64,000 nt of DNA from Streptomyces sp. WAC 01529 (GTDB taxonomy: Bacteria; Actinomycetota; Actinomycetes; Streptomycetales; Streptomycetaceae): assembly GCF_003945545.1 (NCBI RefSeq), contig NZ_CP029617.1, forward strand, positions 3,545,001-3,609,000, read 5' to 3'. The notes below the pieces were generated by a model that did no database searches, had not been told where the DNA came from, and worked only from the letters and a program-made list of their open reading frames with translations. Shown here piece by piece: positions 35,313-44,111 of the stretch (the stretch's first letter is position 1; each line of letters starts with the position of its first letter). The translations under genes were made by a program, and so were the position numbers.

Positions 35313-35362
35313 GCACCCCTCACCATGCACTCCTCACGGACAGACCCCTCACGACAGACCCC

Positions 35363-36571
35363 TCACCGAGGCCCCCTGGCCTCTCTCGGCAGACCGAGCA
35401 CCCGCTCGGCGATGATGTTGCGCTGCACCTCGTCCGAGCCGCCGTAGATCGTGTCGGCCCGGGTGAAGAGGGCGAGCCGCTGCACCGGATCGAGGTCATA
35501 CGGCGCCTCCGCCCGCCACTCCGAGGGCCCTACGGCACCCGCCGCCCCCCGCACCTCAAGGGCCAGCTCCCCGAGCCGCTGATGCCACCGCCCCCACAGC
35601 AACTTCGCCACACTCGGGGCCCCCGGCAGCACCTCCGCCCCCGAACCCCCCAGCGTCCGCAGCGCGTTCCACCGCATGACCCGCAGCTCCGCCCACTGCC
35701 GCACAAGACGCTCCCGCACCACCGCGTCCCGCACCGCCCCGGAGTCCACCGCCTCCCGCACCACGTCCGCCAACTCCCGCGCGAAGCCGATCTGCTGGGC
35801 GAGCGTGGAGACCCCGCGCTCGAAACCGAGCAGGCCCATGGCGACCCGCCACCCCTCGCCGACGCCGCCCACCACATGCGCGCCACGCGCGCGTGCACCG
35901 TCGAAGAAGACCTCGTTGAACTCACTGGTGCCGGTCATCTGCCGGATGGGCCGCACCTCGACGCGCCCGGGCTGGTCCATCGGCACCAGCAGCAGCGAAA
36001 GACCCCGATGCCCCCGGGACCCCTCCTCCGTCCGCGCCAGCACGAAGCACCAGTCGGCCTCCCGCGCCAGCGACGTCCAGACCTTCTGGCCCGTGACGAG
36101 GAAGTCCGCGCCCTCCCGCACCGCCCGCGTCCGCACCCCCGCCAGATCCGACCCCGCCCCCGGCTCGCTGTACCCCTGGCACCACAGGGCCTCGCCCCGG
36201 GCGATCGGCGGCAGGAACTCGTCCCGCTGCTCCTGGCTGCCGTACGCCAGGAGCGTCGGCGCGAGCAGGTTCTCACCGATGTGCCCGCAGCGGCCGGGCG
36301 CCCGCGCGCGGGCGTACTCCTCGGCCCAGACGACCTGCTGGCTGAGCGTGGCCCGCCGATTGCCGTACGCGTCGCTGTCCCAGCCGAGGCCGATCCAGCC
36401 CCCGCGCCCCAACTCCCGCTCCCACGCCCGCCGTTCCGCCGCGCCCTCGTGCTCACTGCCGGGACCGCCGCGCCCGCGCGCGCGGGCATGGCCGTCGGTG
36501 AGGTGCTCGGCGAGCCACCCGCGCGCCTCGGCGCGGAACGCCTCGTCCTCGGCCCCGAAGCCGAAATCCAT
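35363..36571 (-). CDS. Acyl-CoA dehydrogenase, large-subunit type
   Basis: 402 residues starting MDFGFGAEDEAFRAEARGWL. Flavin- and substrate-binding segments are LWCQGYSEPGAGSDLAGVRT, TGQKVWTSLA and FNEVFFDGARA, and the C-terminus has IYGGSDEVQRNIIAERVLGL. This arrangement matches FadE subunits of steroid and isoprenoid degradation that pair with a smaller FadE. The gene follows the SDR gene by 14 nt and precedes the alcohol dehydrogenase, so the three likely form an operon from the box at 37519. Confidence 0.88.
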   Translation of the reverse strand: MDFGFGAEDEAFRAEARGWLAEHLTDGHARARGRGGPGSEHEGAAERRAWERELGRGGWIGLGWDSDAYGNRRATLSQQVVWAEEYARARAPGRCGHIGENLLAPTLLAYGSQEQRDEFLPPIARGEALWCQGYSEPGAGSDLAGVRTRAVREGADFLVTGQKVWTSLAREADWCFVLARTEEGSRGHRGLSLLLVPMDQPGRVEVRPIRQMTGTSEFNEVFFDGARARGAHVVGGVGEGWRVAMGLLGFERGVSTLAQQIGFARELADVVREAVDSGAVRDAVVRERLVRQWAELRVMRWNALRTLGGSGAEVLPGAPSVAKLLWGRWHQRLGELALEVRGAAGAVGPSEWRAEAPYDLDPVQRLALFTRADTIYGGSDEVQRNIIAERVLGLPREARGPR

Positions 36572-36585
36572 CACCGGCCCCCTGC

Positions 36586-37497
36586 CTACGCGTTCGGGCG
36601 CGCCTTGTCGGCCGCCGCCCTGGCCATGGCCTCCACCTGCGCGAGGAGCGGCATGGGGTCGGTGCCGACCGTCCCGGGCAGGAAGTCGGCGATCTTCTCC
36701 GGGGTCCAGGCCCCGTCCGTGTACCCGGCGCGCAGCTCGCGCGGCTGCGCCCATACGGCGATCTTGGGCCCGGCGACCGTGTACACCTGCCCGGTGATCC
36801 TCTCCTCGCGGGCCCGGTCGCTGAGCAGGTAGACGACGAGGGCGGCGACGTCCTCCGGCTCCCCGATCTCCGTCAGCTCCATCGGCACGTTCGCCGACAT
36901 GCGCGTACGGGCGACGGGCGCCACCGCGTTGGCCGTCACCCCGTACTTGTGCAGGCCGAGCGCGGCGCTGCGCACCAGCGAGATGATCCCGCCCTTCGCC
37001 GCGCTGTAGTTGGCCTGCGCGACGGAGCCCTGGTGGTTGCCGCTGGTGAAGCCGATGAGGGTGCCCGCGCCCTGCTTGCGCATCAGCGCCGAGGCGGCGC
37101 GGAAGACGGTGAAGGTGCCCTTCAGATGGGTGGCGATCACCGGGTCCCACTCCTGCTCGGACATGTTGAAGAGCATCCGCTCACGCAGGATCCCCGCGAC
37201 GCACACCACCCCGTCGACGCGTCCGTACTCGGCGAGCGCGGTGTCGACGACCCGCTGCCCGCCTGCCATCGTGGAGATGTCGTCCGCGACGGCGACGGCC
37301 TCGCCGCCCGCGGCCCGGATCTCCTTGACCACGGCTTCGGCGACCTCGCTCGCCGGTTCGGCGCCCTCCATGGAGACGCCGTAGTCGTTGACGACGACCT
37401 TCGCCCCCTCGGCCGCCGCGGCGAGCGCCACGGCCCTGCCGATGCCCCGCCCGGCGCCGGTGACGGCCACCGCCTTGCCTGCCAAGAAGTTCCCCAC
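36586..37497 (-). CDS. Short-chain dehydrogenase/reductase (17beta-HSD4/MFE-like)
   Basis: 303 residues from GTG 37497. The Rossmann motif is VTGAGRGIGRAVALAAAAEG, NDYG follows beta2, and the catalytic motif is YSAAK with an upstream FTSGN. Length and the AGPKIAVWAQPRELR extension resemble the dehydrogenase domain of multifunctional beta-oxidation enzymes, suggesting 3-hydroxyacyl-CoA oxidation. An operator box lies 21 nt upstream. Confidence 0.88.
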   Translation of the reverse strand: MGNFLAGKAVAVTGAGRGIGRAVALAAAAEGAKVVVNDYGVSMEGAEPASEVAEAVVKEIRAAGGEAVAVADDISTMAGGQRVVDTALAEYGRVDGVVCVAGILRERMLFNMSEQEWDPVIATHLKGTFTVFRAASALMRKQGAGTLIGFTSGNHQGSVAQANYSAAKGGIISLVRSAALGLHKYGVTANAVAPVARTRMSANVPMELTEIGEPEDVAALVVYLLSDRAREERITGQVYTVAGPKIAVWAQPRELRAGYTDGAWTPEKIADFLPGTVGTDPMPLLAQVEAMARAAADKARPNA

Positions 37498-37518
37498 ACC
37501 GGCCCCTTCCCGCGTTTT

Positions 37519-37533
37519 CTGACGGACCGTTAG
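37519..37533. promoter_or_regulatory. Catabolic operator box 8 (CTGACGGACCGTTAG)
   Basis: Between the divergent SDR (37497) and cyclase-family (37581) genes. A further half-site GACCCGTCAG follows at 37541-37550. Confidence 0.65.
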
Positions 37534-37580
37534 ATTCTATGACCCGTCAGATACCTCAGGACAAGCCCCGCGGAGGACCC

Positions 37581-38507
37581 ATGTCACTGCCGGCCGAGTT
37601 CCACGACATCGCCAAACGCGTGAACAACTGGGGGCGTTGGGGCGCCGACGACGAGATCGGCACGCTCAACCTCATCACCGGCGACGTCGTGCGGGCGGCC
37701 GCCGCCGAGGTCCGCTCGGGCCGCCGCGTCCCGCTCGCGCTGCCCCTCAAGGAGGACGGCGTGCAGACGGGACTGATCCCCGGGCGGGTGAACCCCCTGC
37801 ACGCCATGGTGCAGATAAACCAGGAGCTCTTCGGCCCCGGCACGGTCGCCACCAGCGACGACGCGGTGACGATGGGGCTTCAGACCGCCACCCACTGGGA
37901 CGCCCTCACCCACGCCTCGCACTCCGGGAAGATCTACAACGGCCGCCCCGCCGACACCATCACGGCCCATACGGGCGCGCGGTTCAGCGGCATCGACAAG
38001 GCGGCGCACGTCCTCTCGCGCGGGGTGCTGCTGGATGTCGCGCGCGCCAAGGGTCTCGACCGGCTGCCGGGCGATCACGCGGTGACGCCCGAAGACCTGG
38101 ACGAGGCCGAGGAGTTCGGGGGTGTCACGGTCCGCGCGGGCGACATCGTCCTCGTACGCACGGGGCAGATCCAGGTCTATCTGGCGGGTGACAGACACGC
38201 GTACGGCCATCCGTCGCCCGGCCTCTCGCTGCGTACGCCCGAGTGGTTCCACGCGCGGGACGTGGCCGCGGTCGCCAATGACACCCTGACCTTCGAGATC
38301 TTCCCGCCTGAGATCGAGAATCTATGGCTGCCCGTGCACGCGCTCGACCTGGTCGAGATGGGGATGCTGCAAGGCCAGAACTGGAATCTCGAAAAGTTGT
38401 CCACAGCCTGTGCAGAAGTTTCCCGCTACGCGTTCCTGCTCTCCGCGATGCCGGAGCCGTTCGTCGGCGGGACCGGGACGCCCGTGGCGCCGGTCGCCGT
38501 GCTGTGA
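37581..38507 (+). CDS. Cyclase family protein (metal-dependent hydrolase, kynurenine formamidase fold)
   Basis: 308 residues. The family metal motif appears as ATHWDALTHASH (H-W-D-x-x-x-H; usual form H-x-G-T-H-x-D-x-P-x-H). It also has IDKAAHVLSRGVLLDVARAK, AGDIVLVRTG and an H near the end (LWLPVHALDL). ATG 37581 with GGAGG upstream is chosen; an in-frame ATG at 37539 would put the start five nt after the operator box, as at two other genes. Likely reaction: hydrolysis or lactone opening of a ring intermediate; inference only. Confidence 0.85.
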   Translation: MSLPAEFHDIAKRVNNWGRWGADDEIGTLNLITGDVVRAAAAEVRSGRRVPLALPLKEDGVQTGLIPGRVNPLHAMVQINQELFGPGTVATSDDAVTMGLQTATHWDALTHASHSGKIYNGRPADTITAHTGARFSGIDKAAHVLSRGVLLDVARAKGLDRLPGDHAVTPEDLDEAEEFGGVTVRAGDIVLVRTGQIQVYLAGDRHAYGHPSPGLSLRTPEWFHARDVAAVANDTLTFEIFPPEIENLWLPVHALDLVEMGMLQGQNWNLEKLSTACAEVSRYAFLLSAMPEPFVGGTGTPVAPVAVL

Positions 38508-38884
38508 GCCCCGGGGCGCCGCGCACCCCGGGCCGCTGCCCCTCGGACGGCGGCGCGCCGGCTTCCGCCCCGAGCGCGATGCCGCGCGCCGCCCTCCGGC
38601 TCGGCGCTCGACACGTCCCTCGTGATCCCGAGGGGACCGACGCCGAATCGCGACCCACATCTCGTCAAGGATCTCCGTCACCGAGCACCCTCGACGTCCC
38701 CTCGCGGCGAATCGCTGCACACAAGCGTGATCAATCGGACACGGTACGTCAACACCCTGCCGGGGATTAATGGTCTATGCCCGTTTTATCCGGCCCGCGC
38801 ACGGGTGCGCGCATCGTGGCACACGACGGCGCATACGGGCTCAGGGGCAGAGACTTCCCGTACGCGGGGTCAGACGGATTCGGG
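38508..38884. other. Intergenic region without a convincing gene
   Basis: A 377-nt gap between the cyclase-family gene and the convergent anti-sigma-like gene. Short frames on both strands lack good starts and coding bias. The right half (38700-38820) is A/T-richer, with GTACGTCAACACCCTG and TTAATGGTCTATGCCCG, and may hold a promoter. Near the right end a 10-nt repeat (TTCGGGTCAGACGG-type) occurs twice. Confidence 0.4.
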
Positions 38885-39373
38885 TCAGACGGCTTCGTAC
38901 GCCACGTCGGCATCGGCGTCGCTGTCGCCGTAGGACGCCCCGTCGAAGGTCACCGCGGGGACGCCCGGCTCGCACCGGTCGACCTCGCACCAGATGCTCT
39001 TGCCGCCGCCCTCGGGCTGCCAGCCCCAGCGGTCGGCGAGGCCGTCGACGAGTTCGAGGCCGCGGCCGTTGGTGTCGTCACCCTCGGCGTGCCGCTGCCG
39101 GGGCGGGCGGGCGCTGCGGTCGCACACCTCGACCCGGACCGTGCCCGGCACGTCGTCGGGGACGCCGGGCAGGAGCATGCGCAGGACCGCCGGACAGCCC
39201 GTGTGCACAACGGCGTTGGTGACGAGTTCCGAGATCAGCAGGATCAGTGTCTCGGCAACTGGCTCGTCGACCTCTATCCCCGAGCCCGCCAGACGCGAAC
39301 GGGCCCATCGCCTGGCCCGCCCCACCTCCGCGGGGTCGGCCCCGACCTCCAGCTGAACTTGAAGCACCTGCAC
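38885..39373 (-). CDS. Anti-sigma-type serine kinase/ATP-binding protein (RsbW-like)
   Basis: 162 residues with a GHKL/HATPase fold. The N-box is ISELVTNAVVHTG (about 47-59), the G1 box VEVCDRSARPP and the G2 box TNGRGLELVDGLADRWG. It is a single domain, as in the many RsbW-like proteins of Streptomyces that bind sigma or anti-anti-sigma factors. A STAS protein is encoded 5.8 kb away (44782), but no partner is adjacent. Starts at GTG 39373. Confidence 0.87.
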   Translation of the reverse strand: MQVLQVQLEVGADPAEVGRARRWARSRLAGSGIEVDEPVAETLILLISELVTNAVVHTGCPAVLRMLLPGVPDDVPGTVRVEVCDRSARPPRQRHAEGDDTNGRGLELVDGLADRWGWQPEGGGKSIWCEVDRCEPGVPAVTFDGASYGDSDADADVAYEAV

Positions 39374-39762
39374 CGCTCACACCATCCGAACCGGCGGACA
39401 CATCGCCTCGCGACTCCACGGGGTCACGGAACGTGATCCCCTTAGGAGACAGCATGATTGACGTTCAGTCACCCCAACAAGCGCTTCGGGCATATTCCAG
39501 CGCGAAGGAGTACGCGTGCTGCATACTGTGCGACGCGTACCGCGGGGGGTCGAACAGGCGGGCACGAGACCCCGTCCTGCGTCGCGAGCGGCGCGCATTG
39601 CCGGGCCCGGAGCCGCCTCAGGGGCGGCACCGGGATGGCTCAGCCTCAGAACCACTCGCATCTGAGACAAGGTACCCGAGGCGGGCGCCGACTCCATGCC
39701 GTGACTAGTCACGCGTAGGACACAACCCGGTATCAACGCTCCGTAGCGTCACGGTCGCCCGG
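39374..39762. other. Intergenic region upstream of the anti-sigma-like gene
   Basis: 389 nt. A short plus-strand frame starts at 39454 behind TAGGAG (MIDVQSPQQALRAYSSAKEY ..., 84 codons) but loses coding bias after about 40 codons. Minus-strand frames also lack bias. The region contains the near-palindrome GGTCACGGAACGTGATCC (39421-39438), a possible operator, and TGACTAGTCA at about 39703. I see no confident gene. Confidence 0.4.
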
Positions 39763-40695
39763 TCACAGAGCGGAGGCGAGCGCTTCCTCGGCCTCCTCGG
39801 CCACTTGTCCGAGCTGGGCCCGCACCCAGGCGCGCTTGAGGTGCAGGTGCACCTGGGCCTCCCAGGTGAACCCCATGCCACCGTGCACTTGCAGACAGTC
39901 ACGGGCGTTGCGGACGGCCGCGTCATCGGCCAGCAGCTTGGCACCGGCCACCTCCAGGGGGTCACGGGTCACGGCGGCGGCGTACACGGCGGCGCGGGCG
40001 ACCTCCGCGCGCACCAGCATCTGTGCGCAGAGGTGCTGCACGGCCTGGAACGCGCCGATGGGCCGGCCGAACTGTTCGCGGTCACGGGCGTATTGGACGG
40101 CCGCCTCGCAGGTCCTCGCGGCGCTGCCGAGCTGCTCGGCGGCGTACAGGAGCACGCCCGGGCCGGGGCCGCCCGGCCCGCCCCGCCCGGCCTCCGTCAC
40201 GCCCCGCCCGGCCCCCGGCGTGCCCGGTACGCGGTGCAGCGGCGTCAGCGGGTCGACGGACCGCAGTGGAACGGCCCCGGACGCATCCCCCAGGACCACG
40301 TCCGCCTCCGCGAGCCACGGCACCAGCGTCCCGTCGACGGCCGTCACGACGGTCTCCCCGGCCGCGGCCCCCGCCACCTCCCCCGCTGCGAGGAAGGACG
40401 CCACCGCGGGCCCGGGCAGCAGCACCCGGCCCGCCTCCTCGAAGGCCAGCACGGCCTCCGGCAGCCCGAGCCCGACGCCGCCCCGCTCCTCGGGCAGCAT
40501 CAGGGAGAAAAAGCCCGCCTCGCCGAGCTGCCGCCACAGGCCCCGGTCGAGCCCATCCTCGGCGCCCGGCGCAGAGCCCGGCGGCCCGGCCCGTCCAGAG
40601 CCGCGCGAAGAGCCCGGCGCGGACAGGCGCCGCTCCAGAAGCTCCCGCACCCCCGCCCGCAACGCCCGCTGGTCATCCGTCAGTTGGAAATCCAT
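39763..40695 (-). CDS. Acyl-CoA dehydrogenase, small-subunit type
   Basis: 310 residues beginning MDFQLTDDQRALRAGVRELL. The C-terminal signatures are REQFGRPIGAFQAVQHLCAQ and QVHGGMGFTWEAQVHLHLKR. The middle domain is short and Gly/Pro-rich, as in the smaller partner of heterotetrameric alpha2beta2 FadE enzymes. It lies eight nt after the larger FadE gene (40704-41846), strongly suggesting one complex. Confidence 0.87.
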   Translation of the reverse strand: MDFQLTDDQRALRAGVRELLERRLSAPGSSRGSGRAGPPGSAPGAEDGLDRGLWRQLGEAGFFSLMLPEERGGVGLGLPEAVLAFEEAGRVLLPGPAVASFLAAGEVAGAAAGETVVTAVDGTLVPWLAEADVVLGDASGAVPLRSVDPLTPLHRVPGTPGAGRGVTEAGRGGPGGPGPGVLLYAAEQLGSAARTCEAAVQYARDREQFGRPIGAFQAVQHLCAQMLVRAEVARAAVYAAAVTRDPLEVAGAKLLADDAAVRNARDCLQVHGGMGFTWEAQVHLHLKRAWVRAQLGQVAEEAEEALASAL

Positions 40696-40703
40696 ACGGA
40701 CCC

Positions 40704-41846
40704 TCACCGCCCCTTCGGGAGGCCGAGGATCCGCTCGGCCACGATGCTCCGCTGGATCTGCGAGGTCCCCGCGGCGATCGTGTACGACAGCGAGGAGAGC
40801 CGGTCCAGGCTCCACTCGTGCCCGAGGTCGAGCGCGCCCGCCCCGAGCACCTGCGCGGCGGCCTCGTACAGCTCCTGGCGCGCGTGGGAGTACCGCAGCT
40901 TGAAGACCGAGCCGCCCACCCCCGGCACGCCGCCCGAGCGCTGCGCCTCGCTCACGTTCCACTGCGTGAGCCGCCACAGCGCCGAGAACTCCGCGGCGAG
41001 GCGGCCGAGCCTGCGGCGCAGCGCCGGGTCGTCCCAGAGGCCGTTCCCGCGGGCCTCCCGGGCGATCTCGCCGAGCACCCGGCGGCAGGCGACCACCTCC
41101 CCCACGAAGGCGGTGCCCCGCTCGTAGGAGAGGGTCACCATGGTCACGCGCCAGCCGTCGTTCTCGTCGCCGACGCGGTTGACCGCCGGGACGCGCACCT
41201 CGTCGAGGAACACCTCGGCGAACTCCGTAGAGCCCGCGAGGGTCCGCAGCGGCCGCACGGTGATCCCCGGGGCGTCCATCGGCATGGCGAGCCAGGTGAT
41301 GCCCCGGTGCTTGGGCACGGCCTCGCTCACCGGTGTCGTCCGCACGAGGAGTTCGCACCAGTCGGCGACCTCCGCGTGGGAGGTCCAGATCTTGGACCCG
41401 CTCACCACGTAGTGGTCGCCGTCGCGCCACGCGCGCGTGCGCAGCGACGCGAGGTCGGAGCCCGCGTCCGGTTCGCTGAACCCCTGGCACCACACCTCGT
41501 CGCCGCGCAGCACGGGCGGCAGCCATCGCGCGCGCTGTTCGGGCGTGCCCTCGGAGGCGATGGTCGGCCCGGCGTGCAGCAGGCCCACGAAGTTGGCGCC
41601 CACATAGGGGGCACCCGCCTTCTCCGTCTCCTCCAGGAAGATCAGCCGCTGGGTGGGGGACGCGTCCCAGTGCACGTGGCCGTAGCCCGCGTCGTAGAGG
41701 GTGCGCTGCCACGCGGTGTCGTAGGCGCGCCGCCCGGGCCAGTCCTGGGGCGAGGGCTTGGCGGGGAGCTTCGGCAGAGCCGCCGCGAGCCACTCCCGCA
41801 GTCCCGCCCGGAAGGCTTCCTCCTCCTCGGTGTACGTGAGGTCCAT
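40704..41846 (-). CDS. Acyl-CoA dehydrogenase, large-subunit type
   Basis: 380 residues starting MDLTYTEEEEAFRAGLREWL. It has VWCQGFSEPDAGSDLASLRT, VSGSKIWTSHAEVADWC, FAEVFLDEVRVP and the C-terminal AAGTSQIQRSIVAERILGLP. Together with the next gene it forms a FadE pair of the type seen in steroid side-chain and ring degradation. An operator box (41875) lies 28 nt upstream of the ATG. Confidence 0.88.
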   Translation of the reverse strand: MDLTYTEEEEAFRAGLREWLAAALPKLPAKPSPQDWPGRRAYDTAWQRTLYDAGYGHVHWDASPTQRLIFLEETEKAGAPYVGANFVGLLHAGPTIASEGTPEQRARWLPPVLRGDEVWCQGFSEPDAGSDLASLRTRAWRDGDHYVVSGSKIWTSHAEVADWCELLVRTTPVSEAVPKHRGITWLAMPMDAPGITVRPLRTLAGSTEFAEVFLDEVRVPAVNRVGDENDGWRVTMVTLSYERGTAFVGEVVACRRVLGEIAREARGNGLWDDPALRRRLGRLAAEFSALWRLTQWNVSEAQRSGGVPGVGGSVFKLRYSHARQELYEAAAQVLGAGALDLGHEWSLDRLSSLSYTIAAGTSQIQRSIVAERILGLPKGR

Positions 41847-41874
41847 GCGGCTCCTACGCGTCCGGAAAGGGGAT

Positions 41875-41967
41875 CTGACGTCCCGTCAGAATTGAGGCTA
41901 GCCCCGCACCCCTGGACCGGCAAGGCGCCGGGGCTTACGCTCTCGGCACTATCTGACGCGCCGTCAG
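41875..41967. promoter_or_regulatory. Catabolic operator boxes 9 and 10
   Basis: CTGACGTCCCGTCAG (41875-41889) and CTGACGCGCCGTCAG (41953-41967) in the gap between the divergent FadE pair and the CoA ligase. Each promoter thus has its own box. Confidence 0.75.
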
Positions 41968-41998
41968 TTCAGCCACGTATGGACGGGGAGGAGGCCGC

Positions 41999-43567
41999 AT
42001 GAAGGCCTCGGAGAACGAGACCGCGTACGAACTGGGCGAGTCCCGCACTCTCTGGGAGCTGCTCGCGCGCCGCGCCGACCTCACCCCCGACAGGCCCGTC
42101 CTCATCCAGGCCGCCGCCGACCCCGCCGACGACCGCACGCTCACCTTCGGCGGCCTGCGCGAGCGCGCCGAACGGGTCGCCGCCGGGCTCCACGGCATGG
42201 GCGTACGCCCCGGCACGGTCGTCGCCTGGCAGCTGCCCACGCGCGTGGAGACCGCCCTGCTCTCCTTCGCCCTCGCCCGCATCGGAGCCGTCCAGTCGCC
42301 CGTCATCCCCTTCCACCGCGACCGCGAGGCCGGCTTCGCGCTGCGGGAGTCCAAGGCGGAGTTCTTCGCGGTGCCCGGCGTCTGGCGCGGCTTCGACCAC
42401 GGCGAGATGGCGCGGCGGCTCGGCGCCAGGGGCGTCTTCGAGGCGTACGACGCGCTGCCCGACGCCGACCCGGCCGTGCTGCCCCCGCCGCCCTCCGAGG
42501 GCACCTCGGTGCGCTGGATCTACTGGACCTCGGGCACCACGTCCGACCCCAAGGGCGTCCTGCACACGGACCGTTCACTGATCGCGGGCGGCTCGTGCCT
42601 GGCCCACGCCCTGCGCCTGAAGGTCTCGGACGTCGGCTCGATGGCGTTCCCCTTCGCGCACATCGCGGGCCCCGACTACACGGTCATGCTGCTCCTGTAC
42701 GGCTTCCCCGCGGTGATGTTCGAGCACTTCGCGCTGCCCGCCGCGCTCGACGGCTACCGGCGGCACGGCGTGACCGTGGCGGGCGGCTCGACGGCGTTCT
42801 ACTCGATGTTCCTGGCCGAGCAGCGCAAGCTGCCGCCGGGCGAGAAGGTCATCCCGACGCTGCGGCTCCTCGCGGGCGGCGGGGCGCCCAAGCCGCCGGA
42901 GATCTACCACGCGGTCGTACGCGAGTTGGGCTGCCGGCTCACCCACGGGTACGGCATGACCGAGGTCCCGATGATCACCATGGGCGATCCGGACGACACG
43001 GCCGAGCACCTCGCGACGACCGAGGGGCGGCCCCCGGCCGGCATGGAGATCCGCGTCACCGGCCCCGACGGCGAGGTGCTGCCTCCGGAGACGGACGGCG
43101 AGGTCCGGCTGCGCGGCGAGGCGGTCTGCCAGGGGTACCTCGACCCGGAGCAGAGCGCGGCAGCCTTCGACGCGGACGGATTCCTGATCACCGGGGACCT
43201 CGGGCACCTCACCGGGACCGGCCATCTGGTCCTCACCGGGCGGGCGAAGGACATCATCATCCGCAAGGGCGAGAACATCTCGGCCCGGGAGATCGAGGAC
43301 CTGCTCCACCGGCACCCGGCCGTCGGTGACGTGGCGGTCGTCGGGCTTCCCGACGCCGAACGCGGCGAGCGCGTCTGCGCGGTGGTCGAACAGAGCGGCG
43401 AAACCGAGCCGTTGACCCTGGAAGCGGTCGCCTCGTATCTGCGCGGAGAAGGCCTCTCCACCTACAAGCTGCCGGAACAGCTGGAGGTCGTCGAGGCGCT
43501 TCCCCGCAACGAGACACTGCGCAAGGTCCTCAAGTACAAGCTCAGGGAGCGCTTCTCAGGGACCTAG
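41999..43567 (+). CDS. Acyl-CoA synthetase (ANL superfamily)
   Basis: 522 residues. The P-loop-like motif is IYWTSGTTSDPKGVLHTD, with HGYGMTE, the TGDLGHL hinge and GRAKDIIIRKGENISAREIE. The C-terminal catalytic lysine is probably the one in NETLRKVLKYKLR. The family makes acyl-CoA via acyl-AMP; cyclohexanecarboxylate-CoA ligase-like members look similar. GGAGG lies four nt before the ATG. The operator box at 41953 is 31 nt upstream. Confidence 0.87.
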   Translation: MKASENETAYELGESRTLWELLARRADLTPDRPVLIQAAADPADDRTLTFGGLRERAERVAAGLHGMGVRPGTVVAWQLPTRVETALLSFALARIGAVQSPVIPFHRDREAGFALRESKAEFFAVPGVWRGFDHGEMARRLGARGVFEAYDALPDADPAVLPPPPSEGTSVRWIYWTSGTTSDPKGVLHTDRSLIAGGSCLAHALRLKVSDVGSMAFPFAHIAGPDYTVMLLLYGFPAVMFEHFALPAALDGYRRHGVTVAGGSTAFYSMFLAEQRKLPPGEKVIPTLRLLAGGGAPKPPEIYHAVVRELGCRLTHGYGMTEVPMITMGDPDDTAEHLATTEGRPPAGMEIRVTGPDGEVLPPETDGEVRLRGEAVCQGYLDPEQSAAAFDADGFLITGDLGHLTGTGHLVLTGRAKDIIIRKGENISAREIEDLLHRHPAVGDVAVVGLPDAERGERVCAVVEQSGETEPLTLEAVASYLRGEGLSTYKLPEQLEVVEALPRNETLRKVLKYKLRERFSGT

Positions 43568-43598
43568 GCCCGTCTCGGGAACGGTCACTCCGTCACCC

Positions 43599-44111
43599 TC
43601 ACTCGGGGACGGTGAAGTACTCCGCGAAGGCCGTCACGATCTCCTGCTCGGTGATCTTCCCGTCCCCGTCCGCGTCGAGGCCGGTGGCCGAGACCGCCGC
43701 CACGTCCTCGGGCACGCCGAGCGCCTTGAGGGCCCGCTCGACCTCGCCCGGTGCGACCGCGCCGTCGCCGTCGGATCCCGCGATGGCGATCGCCGCGTGC
43801 AGGAAGGGCCGGGCGATCTCGGCGAACCGCTGGGAGTTGTCCCGCAGCCGCTTCACCGCGCCGCCCACGAACTCGCCCTGGGTGATCCGCTGGTCCCCGT
43901 CCCGGTCCGCGATCCCGGCCATGCCCTGCCAGAACGCCTCGGCGCCGATGTAGAGCGCCTGGCCCTTCTCGGACCGCGCCGTCACGCCGAACTCCTTGCA
44001 CAGGGCGGCGGCCGCCGTGCTGAAGTCCTCACGGGAGATGTACTTGTTGCCGTCCTGGTCGAAGGTGGCGAACCGGGCAGCGATCTTACGCTCGTACTCG
44101 GCACTGTCCAT
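43599..44111 (-). CDS. EF-hand calcium-binding protein (calerythrin/CalD-like)
   Basis: 170 residues with four EF-hands. The loops are DQDGNKYISREDF (about 18-30), DRDGDQRITQGEF (about 69-81), GSDGDGAVAPGEV (about 112, first Asp replaced by Gly) and DADGDGKITEQEI (about 146). Three loops keep all calcium ligands. Cytosolic buffers or sensors of this type are found in many actinomycetes. No signal peptide. Confidence 0.9.
   Translation of the reverse strand: MDSAEYERKIAARFATFDQDGNKYISREDFSTAAAALCKEFGVTARSEKGQALYIGAEAFWQGMAGIADRDGDQRITQGEFVGGAVKRLRDNSQRFAEIARPFLHAAIAIAGSDGDGAVAPGEVERALKALGVPEDVAAVSATGLDADGDGKITEQEIVTAFAEYFTVPE

Noticed and set aside
39454..39708. 84-codon plus-strand ORF with a good RBS (TAGGAG).
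   Set aside because: Coding bias fades after about 40 codons and the C-terminal half is low-complexity. It probably lies in the upstream region of the anti-sigma-like gene.
41979..42002. Seven-codon upstream ORF (MDGEEAA) whose ATGA overlaps the CoA ligase start.
   Set aside because: It has no RBS of its own and its bases are mostly the ligase RBS; most likely chance.
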